From assembly GCA_028622995.1 (NCBI GenBank), contig JAJQJQ010000005.1:558001-622000 (forward strand): a stretch of DNA of 64,000 nucleotides, written 5' to 3'. The notes beneath the pieces are model-generated. The model was not told the DNA's origin. It was given only the letters and a program-made list of their open reading frames with translations, and made no database searches. Both the position numbers and the translations under genes were made by a program. The DNA is from Panagrolaimus kolymaensis. Its lineage: Eukaryota; Nematoda; Chromadorea; Rhabditida; Panagrolaimidae. Shown here piece after piece: positions 12,372 through 22,868 of the stretch. Every line of letters begins with the position of its first letter. Position 1 is the first letter of the stretch.

Positions 12372-13727
12372 ATGCTAGGAAATATTAATAATAAAAATAT
12401 ATTAATACCATTATTTTTGATATTTGTTTTTCTTATTTTTATAATATTTATGAATCGAAGTTCCGATGACGATTCAATTCTTCCAAAACCATTTTCAAAT
12501 TCAAAGAATGTGATTCAATTAAAAATATTAACTTTTAATCTTTGGTATAGCGGAAATAAAGTTGAAAATGGAATAGAAAAAATAGTTAAACATATTAAAT
12601 TAGTGAATCCCGATATCGCGGCTTTACAAGTTTGTTTTTTTCCTTGACATCAAAAAAATTTGGACGGAAGCAAAAAAAGCTTTTTCTATTCGCACCAACG
12701 AAAAATTGGAGATCTGACAGAGTTTTTGTTTTGAAAAAATATATCATAAATTGAGAGATTAGAAAACAGTAAAAAATTGGTAGAATTTCAGTTGCTAACA
12801 TGACTATTTATTTTTTTGCAAAGATTAGACAAACAACGTTTTTCTTTCAAAAAGTTAAAACTTTTTGATTTATAAAAACTTTATTTTTTTATTTTGGATT
12901 TTTAGGAAGTTCTAACTCCTGAACATTATGAAAAAATTATGACAGCACTCGGGCCTGAATGGAATGGAGTTGCAATTATGCTTGAATATCCAAATACAGC
13001 CATTGTTAGTCGACATCAAGTAAGCAAATAAAAAATCCTAAAAAACTTAAAAAATTTAAAAAACTTATTTTAGATCGATAAAACTTCAATAACAAATACA
13101 ACCCGAGCAGCAACATTGGGTGTAAATATTACGCTTGCAAATATAAATAAAACCATTTCATTTTGGTCCATCCATCTTTTTCATTTACCTTTTGGCCCTT
13201 ATCTTGCTCAAAATGCAACAAGGATGGATGAAATTTTACTTGGAGATTATCAAATTGGTGAATATAAAGGTAGCAAAGCTGGAAGAATATTGGATGTAAT
13301 GGAAATGTTAAATACAACAAATTTTAAAAATGCTTTAAACAATGATATTCCATTGATAGTTGCGGGAGATTTTAATACTCCATCACATTTGGATTGGATT
13401 GAATCAACAAAAGATTTACATAATAATTGGATCGTTCAATGGCCTGCCACTCACATTTTGGAATCCGTGGTTGGATTGAAAGATTCATTTCGAGAATTAT
13501 TTCCTGATCCTCTAAAAAATCCCGGAAATACTTGGACTTGTGTAAATTCTTCAGAACCTCAAGATCGAATTGATTTTATTATGTATAAAAGTTCGAAATT
13601 AATTCCATTTAAAAGTTATATTTATTCTGGAAATGAACCCATTAAACAAAGTCCAAATTATACTTTAAATGATTATCCTTCTGATCATTTTTCTGTGATT
13701 ACTGAATTTTATTTTATTTATGAATAA
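12372..13727 (+). CDS. Membrane-anchored EEP-superfamily phosphodiesterase, copy 1
   Basis: Three exons, 12372-12629, 12906-13019 and 13074-13727, join in phase 0 to give 341 residues. A hydrophobic segment at residues 13-30 looks like a type II membrane anchor or uncleaved signal. The endonuclease/exonuclease/phosphatase fold is marked by LTFNLWY near residue 54, ALQE across the first junction (metal-binding Glu), SIHLFH, VAGDFNTPSH, DRIDFIM and PSDHFSV near the C-terminus. These are the metal- and phosphate-contacting motifs of the DNase I/sphingomyelinase-like superfamily, and all are present. The substrate cannot be told from sequence; nuclease, sphingomyelinase-like or phosphoinositide activity are all possible. 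A close inverted paralogue lies at 15463-16764, and the last ~430 bases of coding sequence are nearly identical between the two. Confidence 0.75.
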
Positions 13728-13941
13728 TTAATTTTCAAGAGGTCTCGAAAACCAAAAAAAATCTTTGCAGATAAATATCATTTTTTGTTGCTTGCATAAA
13801 TATTTATTTACATTCCATGGAAATATTAAAACATAAAGAAACAATAAAAATATTTACAATTTTATAAATAAGTTATAGTATATTATAGTATACCAATTTC
13901 ATTTAGAATTTTGGATCAGACAAATACAGAAATGCATTTAA

Positions 13942-14735
13942 TTAATTTTGTGGTTTGCCAGGGCATTTTGGTGTGCTGCCTTTGCATTTAGGGAAATTAA
14001 TTACCATGGAAAGAGTCATAGCTTTACACATGAAATCTCCACCAGATGGGCCACAATTTTTTTGGTAAAGGTCTGTCAAGCAACTGATGAAATCATTAAC
14101 TACACTAAAAAAATTCTTGTTAAATTTTGATTTTATTAATAAAAATCTGAATAAAATTTGTTTAAAACAAACCTGCATGAAAATCTCTTTTGAATTGCAG
14201 CTTCAAAATCTTTGCTGCATTTTTCAATTTCACTTAAATGTTCTTTTTCAAGAGTACGGAAACAACCATAATTTTTAATCATTTCTAAAATAAACTTTTT
14301 TTTAATTTAAAAGCACCCGATTTCGATAGAAGAAAGTTGCTTACGATCATAACCTTCAGTAAATTCCCAATCTTCAAGTGCGTGAATGGTAAACCATTCT
14401 CGAACTTCAGTGGCATTATCAGTTTTAAAAACTCGTGGAATTACTTCAACTGTGAGGCATTGAGGCTCATATGGTTTGATACAATTCATTCGAGCGAGAA
14501 TCCATTGACGAAATTGGGCTATATTTTTAATTCCATCTTCATCAAGGAATTTTCGGATTGTGACCATGTAATTTTCAAATGAAGGCATGGAAGTGATTTG
14601 AAGTTTAGCGAAGAAATCTTTATAACATTTTTGAACTTCACCGATATCGGATTCAGAACATTCTTTTTGACCAAAGGTGCCGGATGCAGCAGATAATAAA
14701 AGAATAGCGAAAACAGGAATGAGAGAAACGTTCAT
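13942..14735 (-). CDS. DUF19-like secreted Cys-rich protein
   Basis: Exons on the minus strand are 14345-14735, 14173-14284 and 13942-14104, giving 221 residues. The donors read GTAAGC and GTTTGT, and the acceptors TTTTAG. The protein starts with a typical signal peptide ending near residue 22. About a dozen spaced cysteines follow (KEC, KC, NC, QC, GCF, KC, SC, SC, NCG, MCK, KCK, KCP). The pattern of paired cysteines with amphipathic helices resembles the nematode T20D4.11/DUF19 secreted family. Function in that family is unknown. The gene sits inside the inverted pair of EEP genes, downstream of both. The family assignment is from pattern memory, not a search. Confidence 0.65.
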
Positions 14736-15462
14736 ATTTCTTCTAATAAAACTTAAACTTTGTAAAAAATAAGAAGACTGATTTTAATAGTTCAAAATGA
14801 AGCTGTTTAAATACAAAAAAATTCTCCCTCAATCAAGCAACAACACCTTCCTTTTTATTTGTAGCCCAGCCTGCCTTGCCTGCAATGTTTGTTTATTTAT
14901 TTATTGAATGAATGACGATAATGATGATATCATCCTGTCACACAAGCAATCAAGGAAGGAAGGAAGTTTGCGAAATTTTCTTTATTACTACGTAGGCATT
15001 TTGATTAAAATAAATATTTTGTTAAAAATGAGAAGCTTCTCCTTTTTTTTAGCTTCGCATATGGGTTTTTTGTTGTTTGAAGTATGACTGATAAAATAAA
15101 TTGAAAAAGGAGCGATCTCCGCATTTAGATGAAAATAAATACGGTAGTAATAAAATTCTATTGCAAATCTTGTTGTTGACAATTTATTTATATCATAAAA
15201 AATATATTTTATTGCCGGTGTTGACGATTTTTCCCGTGTTTGTTTATTTTTCTTTGAACTCTAAAAAACGCACAAATTTTGCACAAAAAAGCACACGATT
15301 GTTGTTTATATTTTTAGATTTTTTTTCTCCTTTATTCTTTGGATCATTCAACATAGGTTGCAAAATAAGTCTTCTTTTTTTTTGCCGGATAAAATAGAAA
15401 AGTTAGGTCACAAAATAAGGAGCAAAGAAAAAGATCAATTTTACATAGTCGAATTAATTAAA
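14736..15462. other. Spacer between DUF19-like and EEP copy 2
   Basis: AT-rich sequence containing the upstream region of the DUF19-like gene and the 3' flank of EEP copy 2. I see no coding signal or repeat. Confidence 0.4.
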
Positions 15463-16764
15463 TTAATCATCATAATTAAAATAAAATTCAGTAATCACAG
15501 AAAAATGATGAGAAGGATAATCATTTAAAGTATAATTTGGACTTTGCCCAATTGGTTCATTTCCAGAATAAATATAACTTTTAAATGGAATTAATTTCGA
15601 ACTTTTATACATAATAAAATCAATTCGATCTTGAGGTTCTGAAGAATTTACACAAGTCCAAGTATTTCCGGGATTTTTTAGAGGATCAGGAAATAATTCT
15701 CGAAATGAATCTTTCAATCCAACCACGGATTCCAAAATGTGAGTGGCTGGCCATTGAACGATCCAATTATTATGTAAATCTTTTGTTGATTCAATCCAAT
15801 CCAAATGTGATGGAGTATTAAAATCTCCCGCAACTATCAATGGAATATCATTGTTTAAAGCATTTTTAAAATTTGTTGTATTTAACATTTCCATTACATC
15901 CAATATTCTTCCAGATGGAGTAGTTTCATAATCTCCAAGAATTATTTGGTCAAGTCGAGTGTTTGTGGGGTCTGCTGCAAGATATGGGCCAAAAGGATGT
16001 TCAAATAAATGAATACTCCAAAATGAAATGGTTTTATTTTTATTTGCGAGAGTTATATTTGCCCCAATAGTAGCGGCTCGAGTTGTATTTGTTATTGAAG
16101 TTTTGTCAATCTAAAACAAAACTATTGTTTTTGGCGTGTGCAACATTTTAGGATTTTTTATTTGCTTACTTGATGTCGACTAACAATAGCTGTATTTGGA
16201 TATTCAATATTAATAAAAACTCCATTCCATTCTGGACCCAATGCTTTCATTAATTTTTCATAATGTTCCGGAGTTAGAACTTCCTAAAAACTTATAATAA
16301 ATAAACATTTTCTAAAAAAACTATTTTGAATGTTTTTAACCTGAAAACATAATTTATTGATAGTAACCAAATTCTAACAAGTTTTTACGGTTGTTTTAGT
16401 TACTCCCATTTATTATTCCTTTTTTTATTTGAATCAAATTTTTAAAAATTTTGTCAATTCCAAAGTTTTTTTGGTTTCTGTCCAAGTTTTTTTGATGTCA
16501 AAAAAATAAACAAACCTGTAAAGCCGCGATATCAGGATTAATAAATTTAATATGTTTAGCAATTTTTTCTATTCCATTTTCAACCTTGTCGCCGTTATAC
16601 CATAAATTAAAAGTTAATATTTTTAATTGAATCACATTCTTCGAATTTGAAAATGGTTTTGGAGGAATAATATCGCCTCTCTGCATAAATATAAGAAAAA
16701 TCAAAAACACAAATAGTAAAAATAGTGGAATAAGTAAATTTTTATTATTTATATTTCCTAACAT
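15463..16764 (-). CDS. EEP-superfamily paralogue, copy 2, SDH motif altered
   Basis: Exons on the minus strand are 16516-16764, 16170-16283 and 15463-16110, giving 336 residues. The intron positions match copy 1 exactly. The N-terminal anchor, LTFNLWY, ALQE, GDFN and DRIDF motifs are conserved. The C-terminal motif reads PSHHFSV where copy 1 has PSDHFSV, so the Asp of the catalytic SDH pair is replaced by His. In this superfamily that Asp/His pair is part of the active site, so reduced or lost catalysis is expected; that is inference. From about residue 191 to near the end the two copies are almost the same at DNA level, whereas the first two thirds differ clearly. No frameshift or premature stop is present. 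Confidence 0.72.
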
Positions 16765-17196
16765 TTTTTTATTTCACTTCGAAAAAAAATCAGACGTGGA
16801 ACAATAAAACAAAATTATAAAACAAAATTATTAAAAAATGAATTTTTGTAGTCAAAAAATTAAACGATTTTTAAGTGAGTTTTAAAAAATCAATAATCAA
16901 TGAATGTATGTATGTTTTCCTTTTCCAACGATGCATTATTTTTTTTTCATGGTCATTATTGACTTAAAATATCAATGATCACGCGATAAACATAACTGTT
17001 TTTATTCTTGTTTTTTTTTTTTTTGAATTTTTTAAAGGAGAAAAATTTGACTGTTGCTACTTTTTCCAATTTAATACTAATCAATAAATGAGAGAGACTT
17101 GCTTGGATGTTTTATTTTGTTTGCTCGATGAATTTGTGGTGGCACAAGTTTCAACCATAACTCAACAAAAAAATACTCAATGAGCAGAACGAAATA

Positions 17197-17506
17197 CAAT
17201 GGTGAACAATGTTTTCATCGCAAATTTCACTCATTTTCACTCATTTTTTACTCATTTACACACTCACTCATTTTGCCAAGTCTCTTTGATTTGAATTTTT
17301 GAAGACTTTCGAAATTGTTTGAATTTTTTTTTTGTAAGGGAAAAGTTTCGAAACTTTTTGTAAAATTTTTGTACAGTTTTTCAAACAATTTCGAAAGTCT
17401 TCAAAAATTCAAATCAAAGAGACTTGGCAAAATGAGTGAGTGTGTAAATGAGTAAAAAATGAGTGAAAATGAGTGAAATTTGCGATGAAAACATTGTTCA
17501 CCATTG
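17197..17506. mobile_element. Foldback MITE with 127-bp inverted repeats
   Basis: Arms at 17197-17323 and 17380-17506 read as perfect or near-perfect inverted repeats over 127 bp around a 56-bp spacer. The termini are CAATGGTGAA and TTCACCATTG. TA dinucleotides flank both ends (17195-17196 and 17507-17508), the target duplication of Tc1/mariner-type insertion. There is no coding capacity, so it is non-autonomous. Near-identical arms suggest recent insertion or conversion. Confidence 0.85.
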
Positions 17507-17508
17507 TA

Positions 17509-18965
17509 AGCATCGAACCTAATACGACGAAGGATGGACATATGTCACTGATAGGTCAAATCCAAAAAAGGTCAAATATGCAGCAAAGCAAAAGGGTTAT
17601 GTTGAAGAAAAAAAAATGGATCGATTGAGTGAACGAACGCATCTTTTTTTTTGTTTAAAAGATTAAAAAACACTTTTTGGTTCATCGCCTTTTTTTATTT
17701 CTTTTTTTGAATATTTTATTATTAATTTTTTTTTATTAAAATAGTTTTCATTTTAAAAATTAAATCTTTTAAGATTTTATTACAACCAAACCTCCAGAAG
17801 CAAAACAATTATTCGGTCATTATATGTAGTTTTAAATTTGTGTTCAAAAGTTTTTAGCGAATAGAAAAAATGTATGAGAGAACAAACAACGCTGTAGAAA
17901 GCTTCAAAAAATTTAAAAGGAAGAAAAATAAGAAAAATATTTAAAAATATTTTCAGTAGAAATGTATGTTTAAATAAAAAAAATATTTTGCTTAATAATT
18001 TCAAATCAATAAATATAAAGGCGCTTGTTAGCAAACGATAAATTGAACTTCATTAATTTTTAACTCATTGATTACCAGCTCTGAAAAAAATCGACTTACC
18101 AGGCGTCAATCACATTTATATGGGCTATATTTTGGCGTACTTCATTATCTCTTCCATAAATCATGATGATCGATAGAAAAAATGATTTAATTTGTTGTTA
18201 AAAAAATCTAAAAAAGTTTTTTGGTTTTAAAGGACTCAAATTTTTGTAAATACTAAAAAAAAAATTAATGATTGTTGGTGCAGAACAATGATAAAAAAAA
18301 TCATTATAATATTTTTTTAGACTTTATTACGTTTTTGTTGAGATAAAAACTGATGAAGCATCATTAAGGCGCTACTCTTCTAATTTTTTTAAATTTTTTT
18401 ATGTTGTGGTAGAATTAATTGGTATGTCTCCATAATACCCTCTGTTGAGCCAAAAACTCATGTAATAGCAATATTGATTTGAAAAATTAACATTTTTCTT
18501 TTGCTTGAATCAGTTAAATATGCGTTTGATTTAAGTTAATAGTGAATAAACACTTGGAATAAAAAATGGGAACAAAAAATATATTTAAAAAAAAGTAAAT
18601 TTAAAATATTCAAAAATTATGAACTAAAAAAAATTAAAAAAATTAAAGTCTGAATAAAATTTCTTTGTTTTGAAAAGTGGAACGCCTAAAAGTTAATTCT
18701 TTTTCTTTTTTTTATAATAAAAAAAATGACCACAGCGACCTTGGGACATGAATGATTAATTAATTTAAAAAACCATTCTTTTGACTTATAAAATCGCAAT
18801 CATCGCCACAAGGTCAGTCAGGTCACTCTCTCAATTCATTGTTTTTTTTTTCTGTGTTAATAAATATTATTTTCTTGATGACTTCTTTTTTCCTTTCATT
18901 GTGCTTTCAGAGATCTATTTTTCAATCAAACTTTTAATTAATTTTTTTACAGAAATTATTTTTCA
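17509..18965. other. Non-coding spacer
   Basis: No exon with splice support was found. Both strands give only homopolymer-derived frames. Confidence 0.4.
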
Positions 18966-19340
18966 ATGGCGGCTATTTATTTTATGGTTTTTTGTTTAAT
19001 GATCATGGCTCATCGTGGTGAAACGTGCATCGCCATGGCTCCGCCAATGGATTATGGAGACATACCAATTACCTCAACCACGATGCTCATCACAAATCCA
19101 CCAACATCAACAACATCCACAACAACCACCACATCAACCACAACGACCACAACTTCAACAACAACATCAACCACCACCACTACAGCTGGTTGTATTCAGC
19201 CACCCAATACTTCGCTCCTTTATATACCCACGGCATCTATTCCATTGACTAATTTTTTTGGTTTTTGTTTTTTTCAATGTTTTAACAAAAAAATGAATGT
19301 ACTCTTTTTTTTTGTAATTTTTGTTTTTGGTGTTTTATAA
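18966..19340 (+). CDS. Small Thr-rich (mucin-like) secreted protein, hypothetical
   Basis: An uninterrupted 124-residue frame follows a splice-like TTTTTACAG at about 18944-18952. It begins with a hydrophobic stretch fitting a signal peptide (about residues 3-20). A Thr/Ser tract of about 35 residues lies around positions 40-74, as in O-glycosylated mucin-type linkers. A short Cys/Pro segment and a strongly hydrophobic C-terminal tail (NVLFFFVIFVFGVL) follow, which could be a GPI-attachment signal or membrane anchor. I do not recognise the gene. The CA-rich tract also gives alternative Gln/His-rich frames, so coding status rests on the signal-peptide-plus-tail layout. Confidence 0.4.
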   Translation: MAAIYFMVFCLMIMAHRGETCIAMAPPMDYGDIPITSTTMLITNPPTSTTSTTTTTSTTTTTTSTTTSTTTTTAGCIQPPNTSLLYIPTASIPLTNFFGFCFFQCFNKKMNVLFFFVIFVFGVL

Positions 19341-21609
19341 AATTAATTTTTTAAACATTAGAATTTGTGAGATTCAACAAATAATAAATAAAGAATAAAT
19401 TTTAGCGATTTTTTAAATGTTTTTTGTGGAACATTTTTTTTTTAATTATTCCATAATTTTTACACTTTATTCAATCAAAAAAGTCAAAATAAACATTCAA
19501 AAAGTTTTTAATTTTTTGATTTTCATTTCACTTTTTTCTCTTTGTTTGATCGACCAACATTCAAACAACAAACGTTGGAGAAAAAAACAATAGAAATATG
19601 CGTCTTTCGAACTCTCTTTGTCCCTTTCACGTCGTCACAAAAAAAATCAATATGCATACAACGATTTTTCTATGAAACGAAACAGAAAAATTGATTTTCA
19701 TATTTTTTAAAAGCAAAAATAAAAAAACAAATGTCGACAGCGAACTTTTTTTAAATTATAAAAACAATTTCTTTTTTCTTTTACTTTTTTGAAAATTTAA
19801 TTCTTTTTTTCTCCTTTTTTATTTTTTTATTTACAAAAAAACTGTTAAGCTTGGATTTTAAAAAATCTATGTTTATCCATACATAAAAGAGTTTTAACCA
19901 AAATACTCAAATGCTAATCAAATACATAATTTATATTTAAAAAAGAAAAGAAAAGGTGATTCAGGTGCCGGATTGTTGCGCAGAAAAACTAAATTAAATT
20001 TAAAATACGAATACTATCCGGATCTAACACAATTTTAATAATGAAAAAGAAGATATTGAAACAATAAAAAAAATTATTTTAGTTTATTAAATAAATATTT
20101 TTGAAAGTTTTTATATCAAAAAAATAAATTAATCACGAAAAACTGATATTTTTTATTATAGTTGTGAACGTAGCAGCATCCATCTTCAAGAAATAAAATA
20201 AAATTATTAAATCATCCTGATTTTTTTTAAACTCTTCTTTGATGAAAGAAAAATTCAGAGAAAAGCATAGAAAAAAAGAATTTATTACTGAATTGGGTTG
20301 GATTTATTTTAAGTATATATTTATTTTCCAAATAAAATGTTTTTGGAGACTAAAAAAACAACAGTGCAGGGCTAAAAGAAAATTCTTCCATATTGTCTAA
20401 CGCAATTTTTTAAGCAATTATTATGCCAATTATTTATTTTTTCAATAAATTCACATAAAAAATAAAACAAAAATAAAAAAAAATGTGTAAGTCAAAAACA
20501 TGTACACAGAAAATTTTTTTTTTCATTTATTTCGACAAGCAGGCTATTATTGAGGTTGTGATTTATCTGTTTGAGTTCATTAAAATACCTTGGGAAAGTA
20601 TAATAATAGTTTTTGGTGCAGTATTTGTTCGTTTTAATACTATGAAATGATTTATTAAATGATTAAGTAAAAAAAGAAGAGGGGAATAATTTTTGCATAT
20701 CTTGGAAGAAGTTATCGGAATATTCACGGATTTTCTTTTGAAGAAAGCCGCAAATAAAAAAAAAATAGAGAAAAAATGCGATCGATGATATTTTTTGTTA
20801 CGGCAAGGCTGAATTTATTTTCATAAATTTTTTCGATGATGATTCAAATTTTTTTTGACATGAACAATGTTAATATCGATTTTAAAAAATATGGTAATTT
20901 TGTTGATGAATGAAAATTTATGAATGCTTTTAATCTTTCTATTTTTTAATTTGGCAAAAAAATAAAATGGTTCTTTTTTCATTTATATCTTTTTCATTTT
21001 GAAAACCTTTTTCAGTTTTAGCGCGCCAAAACGAATGAAATCCTTTTCAAATTTTTTTATGATTTTTTTTGCTCCCAAGTCGTTCACTTTTAAAAAAAAA
21101 TTTACTGCTAACGATTTATTAATTCTTTTTTTTATAGCGTTGTAATCGTTGGATCCTACTTTTATCAGTTTTTAATGTTTTCAAAAAAATTAAATTTGCC
21201 CAATTTGCATTGATGATGAAGAATTATAAATATTAATTTATTGTGGAACTTCAATGCAAAAAACTGCTATTTTTTAATATATTTTTTCGTTTAAAATAAA
21301 TAAATAACCTTCATAACTTTTAAAATAAAAAGGTGATAAGAATTTTTTGTTGACTGCATCATCTTATCAGTATATTCCAAAATAACTTTCTCATTAAGTT
21401 ACTTCATTTTAAAACAAAACATAAATATTTTTTCTACTTAAATTGATGTCATTGTAAAAATAAGGATTAAATCTTTGCTTAAAAAAACAAAAAATTCAAA
21501 ACAGCAAAACAAACTTGAGTATAAATAAACGCGTTTTGTCAATTGAATGCATGTTTTTGGAAAATTCAAAAACTCGTATATTTTCTCCCATCATCAAGGC
21601 CTTTAAGAA
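19341..21609. other. Non-coding spacer
   Basis: About 2.3 kb of AT-rich sequence with no supportable exon, tRNA or repeat. The part near 21,500 probably contains the promoter of the next gene. Confidence 0.45.
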
Positions 21610-22741
21610 ATGTTTGGAATTATTTTATTTTTTGTAATTTACGGCATTTATAATGCAAATGGAGCATGTCCACAAGGAAAGGATATGCGGGTTTGCGCAA
21701 TAATATATGAACATGAATTTTGTAACGGTCCACTCACCCAAATTGGCATCAATGAATATAAATATTATATTGGAGGTAAAAAAAAAATTTAAATTAATTA
21801 TAAAATAAGTAAAATTTCAGACGAATGGAACGATGAAGCTTCTTCAGCTCAAATAAATCCAGGTTGCACTTTAAAAGTTTATGACGATGGAGATTTTGAA
21901 GGAGAGTAAGTTCATAAAAATTAATAACATTCTATCAAAGAAACTAAAAAAAATTATTTTCAGCCAAGCCGATCTTACTTTTGAGCCAAATGGTATCGTA
22001 GATTTACGTGAAAAAAATATGCATGATAGAATTTCATCATATAAATGTTTTTGCGAGTAAGAAACTACGCAATTTTTTGTTATTGTTAAATTCGGGTCAA
22101 AATTTTAGTGAATGGGTAACTTGTAAACCTAAAGATGAATTGGTTGAAATTTATCGTTGTTCAGCGGCCGCAGGACTTAAAAATCCTATCACTTGTAGTT
22201 ACACTTATCAAACTGGCACGGTTGATACAAAATCCGTAACCAACGGTGAATCTCAAACAACTTCAATTTCGGTATGAAATTATATTTTCGTTGAGAGATG
22301 TATTTCATTTAAAATATTTTGTTTTCAAGACAAGCTTTTCAAAACATAGTTAACTTAGAATAAATAAAATTTAGATGACTGTTGGAGCCATGTTGGAAGA
22401 TTTATTTCAAATGTCAGCATCCATGAGTCAAGAATGGAAAACTTGGCAAGAAACAACTACAACTCAAACTTTTACTGAAACTGAAACATTTACAATGTAT
22501 ATTACAGTTGAACCTGGTGAAACTGTGGTTATTGGACAAGTATGATAAATTTTAGATATAAAAAATAACAAAATAATACTTTTTTGTTTTTTTTTAGAGA
22601 GTAGCGAGATGTGGTCAATATAAAGTTAGCACTTATTACAAAGCTTATCCTGAATTTCTTGGAAATGAAATGAATCGAGCTCGACGATTAAAATCGAGAA
22701 TTCAAGTTAATAAAGTTCTTAATAATTCTACAACTTCTTAA
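21610..22741 (+). CDS. Secreted beta/gamma-crystallin-like protein with putative aerolysin-type domain
   Basis: Six exons, 21610-21775, 21821-21905, 21964-22056, 22109-22271, 22375-22539 and 22598-22741, keep frame across all junctions and give 271 residues. A signal peptide ends near residue 18. Residues of about 25-112 resemble one beta/gamma-crystallin domain: VCAIIYEHEFCNG, then CTLKVYDDGDFEGD, then RISSYKCFC, the Greek-key Y/F-x-x-x-x-F/Y-x-G signature. A C-terminal region rich in Ser/Thr and alternating beta-type residues follows (VTNGESQTTSISM, TTTTQTFTETETFTMYITV, EPGETVVIGQ), ending in a basic tail. This resembles ETX/MTX2/aerolysin-like pore-forming modules, which in some animals are joined to beta/gamma-crystallin domains. 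A defence, digestion or venom-like role is possible. The crystallin call is firmer than the pore-former call. Confidence 0.55.
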
Positions 22742-22868
22742 TTTTATAAATTATCAGTTAATCTTTTTTGTTTATAAATAATATAAAAAATGATTCTTTT
22801 AATAAAAGCAAATGCTTATAAATTTTATTTTAAAAAATGCATCAAAAGGGTTGTGTTTTACTTTTTTT

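Noticed and set aside
17508..17530. B-box-like GGTTCGATGC on the minus strand next to the foldback MITE
   Set aside because: No A-box or tRNA cloverleaf can be drawn from the flanking sequence.
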